Shown piece after piece: positions 6,285-14,830 of a DNA stretch of 17,110 nt (within the stretch, counting starts at the first letter, position 1; every line of letters begins with the position of its first letter). A program made the position numbers and the translations under genes. The stretch is taken from positions 1 to 17,110 of the forward strand of contig JBHAFL010000075.1 of assembly GCA_041856085.1 (NCBI GenBank), in the 5' to 3' direction. The DNA comes from RUG754 sp041856085. GTDB taxonomy: Bacteria; Bacillota; Clostridia; Peptostreptococcales; Anaerovoracaceae. A model generated the notes under the pieces. It had not been told where the DNA came from and did not search any database. It saw nothing but the letters and a program-made list of their open reading frames with translations.

Positions 6285-6761
6285 ATGCGTTATTCGAGAC
6301 AAAATAAGATTTTAGAAATAATCGGACGTGAAGAAATCGACACACAGGAAAGGCTTGCTTCCATTCTCAGGTCTGAGGGCTATGACGTCACTCAAGCCAC
6401 TATCTCAAGAGACATTAAAGAGCTGCAGCTCGTCAAGACTCTTTCCTCCTCAGGCAACTATAAGTACGCGGTCAATAAATCAAACGACCTTCCCGTGACC
6501 GAGAGGTTCGTCAAAATATTCAAGCAAACCGTCATCTCCGTCGATTCCGCGGAGAACCTTATAATAATCAAGACTCTTCCGGGCTGTGCCAACGCGGCGG
6601 GCGAAACAATCGACACCTCCAATATGATGCACGTCAAGGGCTCCATTGCCGGAGACAACACGCTTCTCATCATAGTGGACAGCAAAGAAAACGTCCCTGA
6701 GCTGCTCGAGGAGTTTAACAACCTCATCAGAGACATTCAGAAAGAAGAATTCGATGATTAA
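6285..6761 (+). CDS. argR: Arginine repressor ArgR (AhrC family)
   Basis: ArgR/AhrC is a hexameric, arginine-responsive repressor of arginine biosynthesis and often activator of catabolism. The 158 residues have the N-terminal winged HTH (recognition part VTQATISRDIKEL, 35-47) and the C-terminal oligomerisation/arginine-binding domain with LPGCANAAGETID (98-110) and GSIAGDNTLLII (119-130). Most family members have GDD where this one has G123-D124-N125; the Asp pair contacts the arginine ligand, so the substitution may alter effector binding. ATG 6285 has AGGAG upstream (TATAGGAGTAGACTT). The end overlaps recN by 8 bp (ATGATTAA), the usual Firmicute arrangement. It is probably autoregulated through the upstream operator. 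Confidence 0.95.
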   Translation: MRYSRQNKILEIIGREEIDTQERLASILRSEGYDVTQATISRDIKELQLVKTLSSSGNYKYAVNKSNDLPVTERFVKIFKQTVISVDSAENLIIIKTLPGCANAAGETIDTSNMMHVKGSIAGDNTLLIIVDSKENVPELLEEFNNLIRDIQKEEFDD

Positions 6762-8373
6762 CCACATCAGTATCAGTAATTTCGCCACAATCGAAAATAC
6801 TGAGGTTGAGTTTAAGGATGGACTTAATATCATCACCGGTGAAACCGGCTCGGGTAAATCTATCGTGATAGACGCTATCAGCCTTGCTCTCGGGAGACGG
6901 GCTGATTTGTCGTGCATAAGAGCGGGCAGAGATAAGGCTAAGGTTCAGCTTACCGGCGAACTTGACGGCGAAGATATAGTTATTTCGAGAGAGGTCTCGT
7001 CAAACGGGCGAAACCTCTGCAAGCTTAACGGCGAAATAGTGCCGCTGTCCAAGCTGAACGAATTCACCGTCAAGCTCGCCGATATACACGGACAGTACGA
7101 CAATCAAACCCTGCTTAATCCCGATTATCACATCGAGCTCATAGATATGTACCGTGCAGGCGACCTGGAGCCTCTAAAATCCGCGGTGAAACGCGATTAC
7201 TCCGTCTTTTCTTCGCTCAAGTCTTCCCTGATCAAACTGCTTAACGACTCTAAAGAAAACGCCCGCAAAAAAGACTTTTACAGATTCGAAATCGACGAAA
7301 TCGACAAGGCTGACCTCAGAATAAACGAAGATGAGGAGCTCTCCGAAACCGTCGCTATCCTCGAAAACAGCGAGCGCATATTCTCCGGAATTCAAAAGGC
7401 CGCCGCCGCTCTCAGCGAAGACGGTGCGGTTTTAGACCTGCTGTCGGCTTCTAAGCCGTCAATCGACGGTCTTTCGTCTTTTTCAAGAGAGCTGTCCGCA
7501 CTTTCGGAGGAGTACGGCGATGTTTACTACAGATTGGAAGAACTTGCCCAAAAACTCGAAAGGCTCAAGGACGGTATCAGCTTCTCGCCTGTCGATCTTG
7601 ACAATGCGATAGCCCGCCTCAATCTCATAGATAACCTTAAAAAAAAATACGGCGGCACCATCGAGGATATTCTGTCCTACAGAGAAAGCCTCGGGGCTAA
7701 GCTCCACCTCATTGAGAATTGCGGCGAAGAAGAACTGAGGCTAAAAAAAGAGCTCGTCGACGCAAAAAACGCCCTCCTGCTTTCGTGTGCGGATTTGACA
7801 AATAAACGAAAAATCATTGCAGAGGAGCTCAAGCAAAAAATTTTTTCCGAGCTGCTGGATTTGAACTTTCCGAACGCACAGCTTGAAATCGACGTCAGCC
7901 CATTAGAGCAACCCTCCGAAAACGGGATTGATAAGGTCGAAATACTTATTTCGGCAAACAGGGGCGAACCGCCTAAGCCTCTCTATAAGGTTGCCTCGGG
8001 CGGCGAAATGTCCAGAATAATGCTCGCGTTCAAAAAAATCATCAGTTCCTACGATATGATTCCCACTCTCATATTCGATGAGATTGACAACGGGATATCA
8101 GGAGTCACCGCATCCATTGTCGCCAAAAAACTAAAAGAAATATCCGACAGGCATCAGATTATTTGCATAACCCATCTTCCGCAGATTGCGGCTTCCGGCA
8201 GACACAACTATCGAATCTGCAAAGAAAGCGACGAACACTCCACATATACTAAAATCATACCGCTCAGCTCAGACGAAAAAGTCAGAGAGATAGCCGGACT
8301 GCTCGGCGGCAGCAACGTTACCGAAACTACTCTTAAATCGGCGAGCGAGCTTATAGCTTCGTCCCAAGGCTGA
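6754..8373 (+). CDS. recN: DNA repair protein RecN
   Basis: RecN is an SMC-like ATPase that gathers at DNA double-strand breaks and aids recombinational repair. The 539 residues show Walker A GETGSGKS (29-36), the Q-loop IHGQYDNQ (111-118), a central coiled-coil arm (about 140-390), the ABC signature SGGEMSR (415-421), Walker B LIFDEID (439-445; Asp442, Glu443) and the H-loop ITHLPQ (His474). Length is slightly shorter than many RecN (about 550-570) but all ATPase motifs are intact. ATG 6754 overlaps the argR end by 8 bp, implying translational coupling; only an A/G-rich AGAAAGAAGAA precedes it. No clear terminator follows: a stem AAGCC/GGCTT at 8421-8436 lacks a T-run. Confidence 0.95.
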   Translation: MINHISISNFATIENTEVEFKDGLNIITGETGSGKSIVIDAISLALGRRADLSCIRAGRDKAKVQLTGELDGEDIVISREVSSNGRNLCKLNGEIVPLSKLNEFTVKLADIHGQYDNQTLLNPDYHIELIDMYRAGDLEPLKSAVKRDYSVFSSLKSSLIKLLNDSKENARKKDFYRFEIDEIDKADLRINEDEELSETVAILENSERIFSGIQKAAAALSEDGAVLDLLSASKPSIDGLSSFSRELSALSEEYGDVYYRLEELAQKLERLKDGISFSPVDLDNAIARLNLIDNLKKKYGGTIEDILSYRESLGAKLHLIENCGEEELRLKKELVDAKNALLLSCADLTNKRKIIAEELKQKIFSELLDLNFPNAQLEIDVSPLEQPSENGIDKVEILISANRGEPPKPLYKVASGGEMSRIMLAFKKIISSYDMIPTLIFDEIDNGISGVTASIVAKKLKEISDRHQIICITHLPQIAASGRHNYRICKESDEHSTYTKIIPLSSDEKVREIAGLLGGSNVTETTLKSASELIASSQG

Positions 8374-8452
8374 GAATAATGCACAAGCAGACCGAAGATA
8401 ATTCGCGTACAGCGGCAGACAAGCCCAATAAGGCTTCGTGACCGGGCGATTA

Positions 8453-8481
8453 TTGACGATAAATTGAAATTAGTATATAAT
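8453..8481 (+). promoter_or_regulatory. Strong sigma-A promoter of the coiled-coil gene
   Basis: TTGACG (8453-8458), a 17-bp spacer and a perfect TATAAT (8476-8481) are one mismatch from consensus. Transcription would start near 8488, about 50 nt before the ATG at 8540. The gene therefore need not depend on the argR-recN transcript. Confidence 0.8.
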
Positions 8482-8539
8482 ATCAGCATATATAATATAA
8501 AAAGCTACCCGATATTTCAAAAAACAGAGGTCAAACAAT

Positions 8540-9271
8540 ATGGTAGAAGATAGGGCGGCGGCCTTTCTCAGAAAACTCAATATAAAAAAGCACCCGCTCG
8601 GAGGTTTTGACAGAACCGACACTTTTGACAACTTCAAGGAGCTCATACTTTTATATGAGGATATCATCGAGGAATACAGAGCCCGTGAAGAGGAAACTGA
8701 AGAGGCTCGACAGAAGCTTATAAAACAATTTGAAGATAAGCTTCGGGATTCTGAAAATACGGCGTTTATGCTTCGTCAGGAAAGAGGCGAGCTCGAGCAG
8801 CTGAGGTCGGAGTCCGAGCAGCTTAAGTCGGAGGTCGAGCAGCTTCGCCATGAGCTTGAGCTTATGACCTCCGAAAACCTCAGTCTGAGAGCAAGCAATA
8901 CCCGGCTGTCGTCCGAATTGAAGCAAGCCGACGCTTCACATAATGACGCGCTGATTAAACAAAAATACGACAGCATTAAGGATTACAGCGGCAATCTTCT
9001 CTCTAAAGTCAAAGAAAAAGCCGAGGCATACCTGTCCTCCGCCAAAGAAGAGAGCGAACTGATAAGAGAGAGCGCTATCGCCGAAAAAGCGGAGCTTCTT
9101 AAAACCGCTAACGATGAAATTCTGCGGAGAAGAGCCGAGCTCGCCTCCGAGATTTCAACCTTACAAAACGAGCATAGAATGGTTCTCTGCGCTCTACAGA
9201 TAATAAGCGAGCAGCTCGGGAATATGCTTGAAAGCACCGAGGATTTCTCCGATATGAATATCCTGCTCTAA
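8540..9271 (+). CDS. Unrecognised coiled-coil protein, 243 residues
   Basis: I do not recognise a family. There is no signal peptide or membrane segment, so it is probably cytoplasmic. Residues about 45-140 are strongly predicted coiled coil, with three clear heptads EQLRSES, EQLKSEV, EQLRHEL (86-106) encoded by a 21-bp DNA repeat. A second helical stretch (about 150-230) is rich in Lys, Glu and Ala (VKEKAEAYLSSAKEESELIR). It resembles the C-terminal helices of DivIVA-like scaffold proteins, but the DivIVA N-terminal membrane-binding motif is not visible. The N-terminal 40 residues (KKHPLGGFDRTDTFDNFKEL) look like a small separate module. ATG 8540 has GAGGT at 8527-8531. The gene has its own promoter and ends before a strong terminator, so it is a one-gene unit. 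Confidence 0.8.
   Translation: MVEDRAAAFLRKLNIKKHPLGGFDRTDTFDNFKELILLYEDIIEEYRAREEETEEARQKLIKQFEDKLRDSENTAFMLRQERGELEQLRSESEQLKSEVEQLRHELELMTSENLSLRASNTRLSSELKQADASHNDALIKQKYDSIKDYSGNLLSKVKEKAEAYLSSAKEESELIRESAIAEKAELLKTANDEILRRRAELASEISTLQNEHRMVLCALQIISEQLGNMLESTEDFSDMNILL
8795..8857 (+). repeat. Three 21-bp heptad repeats inside the coiled-coil gene
   Basis: Units 8795-8815, 8816-8836 and 8837-8857 each begin GAGCAGCT and encode one heptad (EQLRSES, EQLKSEV, EQLRHEL). This suggests recent in-frame duplication of a coiled-coil heptad. Confidence 0.7.
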
Positions 9272-9325
9272 ACCCCATATTCCCCCCATGAACCGCTCCA
9301 AAAATCCGCCCGCCGGAATGAAGCT

Positions 9326-9368
9326 AACCCCTTTCGTCAGACAAAAGCTCTGATGAAAGGGGTTTTTT
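9326..9368 (+). terminator. Strong intrinsic terminator after the coiled-coil gene
   Basis: A 16-bp stem (9326-9341 with 9349-9364, one G-U pair, 7-nt loop) ends in six T (9363-9368). It serves the plus-strand gene. The same hairpin lies just past the end of the minus-strand propeller gene but lacks a T-run in that direction, so it is at best a weak terminator for that operon. Confidence 0.92.
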
Positions 9369-9384
9369 ATCGGATATTTTCTTG

Positions 9385-11037
9385 TCAGCTTACTTTTATG
9401 TCCAATGTGGCATAAAGCGTTTCCAGATTCCCGCTGTCGTTATATAGCTGTCCCGCATAATAAATGAATATATCCTGCTCTCCCTTTTCCAAAGAATATT
9501 CGTTATATTTAACGTAATCGGTGATATCCATGGTTTTGCCGTTAGACAACCTTGCCACTACTTTCATTCCCTTAGGATTAAATTTTTCTCCCGCTTTATA
9601 GCTTAATTTTTTCGGCTTTGATTTTATCTCTATTGATTTAATTTTGCTTCCGAGCGCCATCATATGAGCGGAGTCATTTTTGAAATAAATTGTGCCGTAC
9701 TCGTCGGCTATCGGGCTGCATATCGCATATTGAGCCTGCGCTCCCGACGGTGTGAAAAGCACGGGCGCGCAGCTGTAGGTTTTCTCTGAGGCGCCCTCTT
9801 TTATCACCTCGACCGACGGCGAAATGATTTCTTTCTGTCCCGGCTTATCCTTAAGATATCTCAGCTTCCCCGGAGTCATATTTTCAAAGAAATATACATA
9901 CACATAGCCGTCCTCTTTTTCATAGGCGGTCGTAACCAGGCCGCTTGTCTGAGGATATCCCATACAAGGCGCCTTATATGCTATCTCCCATTTTTCCAAA
10001 TCTATAACGGTGATGTTATGACCTCCGTATTTACCGAACTGCGAAACTCCCGACACGCCGATATATGCTCTTCCGTTATAAACCGCCGGCGTAGATGTGC
10101 TCATTCCCCCTATTTCAAGCTCCCTGACATCTTCTATCTTACCTGCCCCTGTGACTCTGACCGAATAAAAGCTCCCGCCCTTGGTTGTGAAATAATATCG
10201 ATTCGTCTTCTTATCATAGGATATGTTGCTTCTAATATCACATTTCAGGTTTTCAGCCATACTGAGTATCTTGCCGGTTTTCGGCTCTATGCATAGAAGC
10301 TTGGAGGTGTTAGAAGTGTATCCCGACTCTCCGTCGTCGGTTCCCACCAATATGAAATTTTCAGATGCATATGCCCCCGCCCAATAGAATCCGCCTTTGT
10401 TGGTATAGAGCCATTTCGCCTGCTGCTTTTCCGTTCTTTTTTTTGGATTTTTATCCTTTATCGGCACACAGACAAAATTGGCGTCGCGAGTTTCCGAATT
10501 CCAGAAGCCGGTATAAACATATCCGTCACTGTAGGCTATAGGGCTGTTAGGCTGCCCGCCTAACTTATCCTTATAAATCCATTTTGACTTCAGCGTCTTG
10601 GCGTCAAACGCCTGTATCCTGCCCTCTGAAAGACCGACGAATATCATACCCTCCGCATATGTCGGGGGAATAATGCTGAAGTTTGAGTTTCCGACCATCT
10701 TGCCTGATTTGACGATTTCTCCACTTACGGCGTCCATCTTAAGAATTTTAGAGCCCTGATTAAAATACAGATAGCCTCCCTTAAGAATAGGAGAGCCTAT
10801 CGCCTCGGTATCGAAGCCCTCCCCCGCCTTATTAGCCCAAAAAAGCGCCGCCGTCTCCGAGCTGTTCGGTATAGGGCTCGAAACTACGGCGTTATGCGAC
10901 GAGTTCCCCCTAAAATTCGGCCATTCACTCTTTATCACCTTGCCCGGATTCGCCGCAAAAGCCGCGCCGAACGATGATAAGACCATAATTGCCGCCATTG
11001 TCGTAATCATTATTGATTTTTTAATTTTCTTTTTCAT
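9385..11037 (-). CDS. Secreted PQQ-type beta-propeller protein with C-terminal Ig-like domain
   Basis: The 550 residues start with a classical signal peptide (basic MKKKIKK, hydrophobic core, likely cleavage after AFA at residue 28). Residues about 35-460 are a series of WD/PQQ-like beta-propeller blades. Telltale stretches are SEWPNFRGNSSHN, GSPILKGGYLYF, ILKMDAVSGEIV, NSPIAYSDGYVYTG, LLCIEPKTGKIL, STPAVYNGRAYIG and ADEYGTIYF. Residues about 465-550 match the bacterial Ig-like 'Big' type (KLSYKAGEKFNPKGMKV then LSNGKTMDITDY), a cell-surface module. No lipobox or LPxTG signal is seen. ATG 11037 has GGGAG upstream and overlaps the transglutaminase gene by 17 bp, implying coupling. It is last of the riboswitch-controlled operon. 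A ligand-capture role is inferred by analogy with surface B12-binding propellers such as BtuG; the ligand is unknown. Confidence 0.85.
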   Translation of the reverse strand: MKKKIKKSIMITTMAAIMVLSSFGAAFAANPGKVIKSEWPNFRGNSSHNAVVSSPIPNSSETAALFWANKAGEGFDTEAIGSPILKGGYLYFNQGSKILKMDAVSGEIVKSGKMVGNSNFSIIPPTYAEGMIFVGLSEGRIQAFDAKTLKSKWIYKDKLGGQPNSPIAYSDGYVYTGFWNSETRDANFVCVPIKDKNPKKRTEKQQAKWLYTNKGGFYWAGAYASENFILVGTDDGESGYTSNTSKLLCIEPKTGKILSMAENLKCDIRSNISYDKKTNRYYFTTKGGSFYSVRVTGAGKIEDVRELEIGGMSTSTPAVYNGRAYIGVSGVSQFGKYGGHNITVIDLEKWEIAYKAPCMGYPQTSGLVTTAYEKEDGYVYVYFFENMTPGKLRYLKDKPGQKEIISPSVEVIKEGASEKTYSCAPVLFTPSGAQAQYAICSPIADEYGTIYFKNDSAHMMALGSKIKSIEIKSKPKKLSYKAGEKFNPKGMKVVARLSNGKTMDITDYVKYNEYSLEKGEQDIFIYYAGQLYNDSGNLETLYATLDIKVS

Positions 11038-12997
11038 TGCAGTTTTCTCTCCCTTTCTTCAATATTGACCTGCCGTTTGATTTTTTTCGTCTCTGCTTTT
11101 TCAAGTCATAATACAGAGCTCTCATCTTGTTTCTCTTTTCAGAGGTAATCTCGTGATTGCTGTATTTCACCTCCTCATATATTTTTTTCGCAGCTTTTAG
11201 CTTATCGCCGTCAAGGCTGTATTTTCTGCCCGCCTTATCTATGCGGTACATCATTGCCAATATGGCACGCTTATTGTCGTCCGCTCTTATATCCCTAAGC
11301 GAATATGTGCGACCCGCGCGCTTACGCCCTTTCAGCAATTTTAGCAGCCTGAATGCAAAATACACAAATAAAAGAATCAACAGTATGAGCATTATGGACG
11401 CAGTCCTGTTTATCTCCCCCTCCTTGTTGACAAGGGTATTATGCTTCCGCTTTTCCGGCTTCGTCATTTCAACCCTCTCACTTTCGGCGCGCACGCCGGA
11501 GTATGAAATACTGCCGTCGCTTTTCATCACGCCTATATATCTCGGAGTCGCTTCAAACGGTACCCAGCCAATTCCGTCCTCGTAATATTCCGCCCACGTA
11601 TGGTATGCCGACTGTGTGAGTTCGATAACCTCGTTCGCCCCTTTTCCCTCGACGTCCTTGTCTGTGACAAGATATCCCTCGGCAAAACGCGCCGGGATGC
11701 CGTAATATCTGAACACCGCAGCCGCCAAAGTCGAAAAATGTATGCTGTACCCTCGTTTGTTTTTCAAAAAATCCGCGATAAAATCTCCGTTATCCGCGCT
11801 GTATATTACCGTTTCGTCATATTCGAATTCCTTAACGCTTTCAAGTATTATCTTTTTAATCTCAGAAACGGACGGGAGTTTTCCGGAATCGGGCGAAGGC
11901 TCTTTCCCGAGGAATTTCGTTATACAATCCGTCGTCTCTTCCGGCAAGTCGGTGTAATTCTCCCTGCAAAAAATCCTGTAATTATATTCACTTCTCAAAA
12001 AATCCGCGCACGAAGCCTCGCTCTGCATATCCGCCAGTTTTTTTTTCATATCCGTAACGGATGCTGCGAAATAATCTGTCGCAGTGAAACGGTACTCCGA
12101 GCTTTCTTCGGGTTCGCCCGACGTATAGCAGGAGTCTCCGATATAGTCTGTGCTTTTCGCGTCAAGCCTCACCGCTTCATACGGGAGATAAAAATATTTT
12201 TTATTGCAGCCCGTGTTTTCGATTTTAATCAGATTTTCTTCGGCCTCGGGCTTAATGCACTTCACTGCGCGCGACGGTATTTGCCGCCCGTCAAAACCGG
12301 CGCCGTGTAATTTCAAAAAAATATCATTGTATGTGATGAGCTTTTCAGGAGATAAACGGGACCACCCCCCGCCATTGTAGCTTTCCCCTACGAAGCCTCT
12401 AAGGTAGTATGGCTGCGGCTTCTGCATTCTGATATTGAGCGCCGCCTCGTTCGTATGACCGAGTCCCGCCTTTGCCTCAAAATTGCCCTCGCATATTGGC
12501 TCTCCCTTATCGTACCTCACGGCTTCGACAGCCTCCTTAAAATATGCCGCCGTCTCTCTCAGCCTGTCTTCCGCGCGTCCGATTACATTCAGCGGATAAA
12601 GCGCCCCCGCGAGAGTCGAAAAAATCAGAATAAAGCACAGAGCCGCAATGCCGAAGCTTCTCTTTTTAAGAAATATCGCCGCAATCGCCCATATAATCAA
12701 AGCCGACCCCAAGAATAGCGCTGCGATAAATGGAGCGAACGGCTTACCGTCGTCTTTGAAAAATTCGTGTATAACGGGCTCTTTCAGCATATTTCTTATG
12801 ATAATTTTGTTCAGAAGCTCGGAAAGATTTTTACCGAGCGAAAGCATATCCCCCGTCAGCAGATAACCCGCTCCCGCAATAATGAAGCCTGCGGCTGCCA
12901 ACGCGCATACGAGCATAAGAATATCCGCCGGAAGTTTTTTTTGCTTATCATATTCTATTGAACAGTCTTTCAAAGTCTTCAATTTTACCATCCACAT
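11021..12997 (-). CDS. Membrane transglutaminase-like protein with Cys-to-Ser at the expected nucleophile
   Basis: Counted from ATG 12997 the protein has 658 residues. It has three N-terminal membrane helices (about 24-48, 88-110, 114-135), an extracytoplasmic region, a transglutaminase-like core (about 400-490), one more membrane helix (about 534-552) and a basic cytoplasmic tail. The core reads RGYSIHFSTL ... GIPARFAEGYL ... SAYHTWAEYY ... GIGWVPFEATP. His466 is in place, but the usual catalytic Cys (GYCxHFA in relatives) is Ser418, codon AGC at 11746-11744. The enzyme may be inactive, a binder, or use Ser. The frame is open to ATG 13036, but GAGGG lies just upstream of ATG 12997, so I prefer that start. 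It overlaps the DUF58 gene by 50 bp. MoxR, DUF58 and transglutaminase genes commonly travel together. Confidence 0.88.
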   Translation of the reverse strand: MWMVKLKTLKDCSIEYDKQKKLPADILMLVCALAAAGFIIAGAGYLLTGDMLSLGKNLSELLNKIIIRNMLKEPVIHEFFKDDGKPFAPFIAALFLGSALIIWAIAAIFLKKRSFGIAALCFILIFSTLAGALYPLNVIGRAEDRLRETAAYFKEAVEAVRYDKGEPICEGNFEAKAGLGHTNEAALNIRMQKPQPYYLRGFVGESYNGGGWSRLSPEKLITYNDIFLKLHGAGFDGRQIPSRAVKCIKPEAEENLIKIENTGCNKKYFYLPYEAVRLDAKSTDYIGDSCYTSGEPEESSEYRFTATDYFAASVTDMKKKLADMQSEASCADFLRSEYNYRIFCRENYTDLPEETTDCITKFLGKEPSPDSGKLPSVSEIKKIILESVKEFEYDETVIYSADNGDFIADFLKNKRGYSIHFSTLAAAVFRYYGIPARFAEGYLVTDKDVEGKGANEVIELTQSAYHTWAEYYEDGIGWVPFEATPRYIGVMKSDGSISYSGVRAESERVEMTKPEKRKHNTLVNKEGEINRTASIMLILLILLFVYFAFRLLKLLKGRKRAGRTYSLRDIRADDNKRAILAMMYRIDKAGRKYSLDGDKLKAAKKIYEEVKYSNHEITSEKRNKMRALYYDLKKQRRKKSNGRSILKKGRENCNEKEN

Positions 12998-13868
12998 AAG
13001 CCACCCTCGAAAACATTTTTTCTCGGGTATCTTCATAATATTGCCTGAGGCACGCCTCGCCGGACGAAACAGGTCTTGAAGAAAGCAGCTCTCCGAGGCA
13101 GTTTTTCAGTTCCGAAATGCCCGAAATCTCCCAATACGTCATCGTATTATTCTCACTGTCCCGCCATGCTATATGATGACCGATCCCCTCGTCCAGAAGC
13201 GCTTCGGACAGCGACAGCGCCGCCGTAACCGTATCCTTTGCTTTTAACTTGAGCTCTTCTCCATCTAAATCGAAGCCCGTCTCCATTAAAATAAGCACGG
13301 AGTTTTTGACAGGAAAGCTCCCCTCCCTCACAAGAAGCGAGTCCAATTTGTTGGAGAGCTTCCAGTGCACTCCTTTCAAACTGTCGCCCCGCACATATTC
13401 CCTTACGGAGAATACCTCGCTCATGTCAAAGCCTGATTTTATCGGCGAATATACGCTCCCGTCCAAATCGAGAAGCGACGACAAGCCTCCCTTTACCTCC
13501 ACAGGATATGTTTCAGGCATAATCAGCAGCGCGCCCGAAAATTTTCTCAGTCGGTTTTCGACCCTGATTCTGTAATTACCCGGGTAAGGAGAATTGATTT
13601 TAATTTTCGCCGCATTCATACCTTTCATAACGACCCCGCTTCCCAAGCATATCGTCCCCGTTTCGATATCCCCCGTAAGCCTGTTCTCTATGCTCATACG
13701 GTATTGCAGCACGCAGGGAAACAGACGTCCGTCGTCTCTGAGACTTACCTCAATAAGCCGCTTATCAAGTGCCTTAATATCAAGCTCCGCCCTTTTAGCC
13801 GCTCTTTTTTCATATATCGAGACCGCCGATATCGAAATAAGCAGAGAAATAACAATAAGTGCCGTCAT
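12948..13868 (-). CDS. DUF58 domain protein, membrane-anchored
   Basis: The 306 residues begin with a single membrane helix (ALIVISLLISISAVSIY, about 3-19), followed by a mostly beta-rich region and the DUF58 signature VREYVRGDSLKGVHWKLSNK (155-174) with LLVREG after it. Then comes a von Willebrand A-like half (NSVLILMETGFDLDGEELK), whose first Asp is kept while the full DxSxS metal site is not evident. The biochemical role of DUF58 proteins is not established; they are regularly encoded next to MoxR ATPases and transglutaminase-like membrane proteins and are thought to be MoxR partners. ATG 13868 starts directly after the moxR stop (TAG-ATG), with GGAGG inside the end of moxR, so translation is coupled. 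It overlaps the next gene at 12948-12997. Confidence 0.88.
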   Translation of the reverse strand: MTALIVISLLISISAVSIYEKRAAKRAELDIKALDKRLIEVSLRDDGRLFPCVLQYRMSIENRLTGDIETGTICLGSGVVMKGMNAAKIKINSPYPGNYRIRVENRLRKFSGALLIMPETYPVEVKGGLSSLLDLDGSVYSPIKSGFDMSEVFSVREYVRGDSLKGVHWKLSNKLDSLLVREGSFPVKNSVLILMETGFDLDGEELKLKAKDTVTAALSLSEALLDEGIGHHIAWRDSENNTMTYWEISGISELKNCLGELLSSRPVSSGEACLRQYYEDTREKMFSRVAYVDGKIEDFERLFNRI

Positions 13869-14798
13869 CTATTCCTCCGGAGTTGAATTTAATATGTCCA
13901 TAAGAATTTCGTTTGCTTCCGTTTCGGCGATTCTCGCTTTAGCGTTCAAAATCAGCCTGTGAGCGCAAACCTCTGTAAAAACAGACCTTATGTCAGCCGG
14001 CACGACATAATCTCTGCCGGCGAGATATGCGCTCGCCTTAGCCATCCTGTTTAACGCTATGGCGCCTCTCGGGCTTATCCCGAGCATTATCATCGGATTA
14101 TTTCTCGTCGCACCGGTGAGCAGGGTAATATATCTCAGAATTTCGTCCGAAGTATATACCGCCTCCGTATCCTCCTGCATTTTTATTATATCGTCTGCGC
14201 CGGCCACTGCCGTCACATTGTCCAGCGGGTTTACGGTCTGCCTGTCCCGGAGAAGCTCCATCTGACTGTCAAAGTCCGGATATCCCATACTCACCCTTAT
14301 AATAAACCTGTCCATTTGCGCCTGAGGCAGCAGCTGGGTGCCCGCACCGCCCGCAGGGTTCTGTGTGGCGATTACCGTGAACGGCTTTTTCAGAGTATGA
14401 GTCTTACCGTCGACCGTAGCCTGTCCCTCCTCCATTACCTCAAGCAGCGCGGATTGCGTTTTTGCCGAGGTTCTGTTGATTTCGTCAGCTAAAAAAATAT
14501 TTGCGAAAACGGCGCCCTCGATGTAATCGAAGCTTCCGCTTTCTTTTCGATACATATTAAAGCCCACAATATCCGAGGGCACCACGTCAGGTGTGAATTG
14601 AAGCCTCTTAAACTCGCCCGTCATAGCCCTGCTTAATGCGAGGGCGAGCGTCGTTTTGCCGACGCCCGGGATATCCTCTATCAGGATATGACCTTTGGCA
14701 AGCATCGCCATAAAAACTTTCTCTATTATGTCATCCTTTCCCCTTATTACCTTTTTTAATTCATCCAAAATCAGATTGGTTTTATTTTTTGTCATCAT
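13869..14798 (-). CDS. MoxR-family AAA+ ATPase
   Basis: MoxR ATPases act as chaperone-like machines for maturation of exported or cofactor-containing complexes, usually with a vWA/DUF58 partner. The 309 residues show Walker A DIPGVGKTT (42-50), Walker B FLADEINR (102-109; Asp105, Glu106), sensor 1 VIATQNP (142-148), the MoxR stretch LLPQAQMDRF with the arginine finger, and the C-terminal lid (ISPRGAIALNRMAKASA, sensor 2). There is no membrane segment; it is cytosolic. ATG 14798 is followed at once by a second ATG (14795). GGTGAG lies just before, giving better spacing to the second start. It lies 32 bp after the DUF4430 gene and abuts the DUF58 gene, so it is clearly co-transcribed. Confidence 0.93.
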   Translation of the reverse strand: MMTKNKTNLILDELKKVIRGKDDIIEKVFMAMLAKGHILIEDIPGVGKTTLALALSRAMTGEFKRLQFTPDVVPSDIVGFNMYRKESGSFDYIEGAVFANIFLADEINRTSAKTQSALLEVMEEGQATVDGKTHTLKKPFTVIATQNPAGGAGTQLLPQAQMDRFIIRVSMGYPDFDSQMELLRDRQTVNPLDNVTAVAGADDIIKMQEDTEAVYTSDEILRYITLLTGATRNNPMIMLGISPRGAIALNRMAKASAYLAGRDYVVPADIRSVFTEVCAHRLILNAKARIAETEANEILMDILNSTPEE

Positions 14799-14830
14799 CT
14801 CACCTTTACCGTTTCCGTATATATTTTATC

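Noticed and set aside
8421..8436. Terminator after recN
   Set aside because: Only a 5-bp stem AAGCC/GGCTT and no T-run follows.
8379..8441. 20-residue peptide frame just after recN
   Set aside because: No adequate ribosome binding site spacing, no recognisable motif, and it lies upstream of the next promoter; chance frame is sufficient.
11600..12310. Plus-strand 236-codon frame opposite the transglutaminase gene
   Set aside because: Shadow of a real coding strand, no ribosome binding site, composition rich in Arg/Phe typical of antisense frames.
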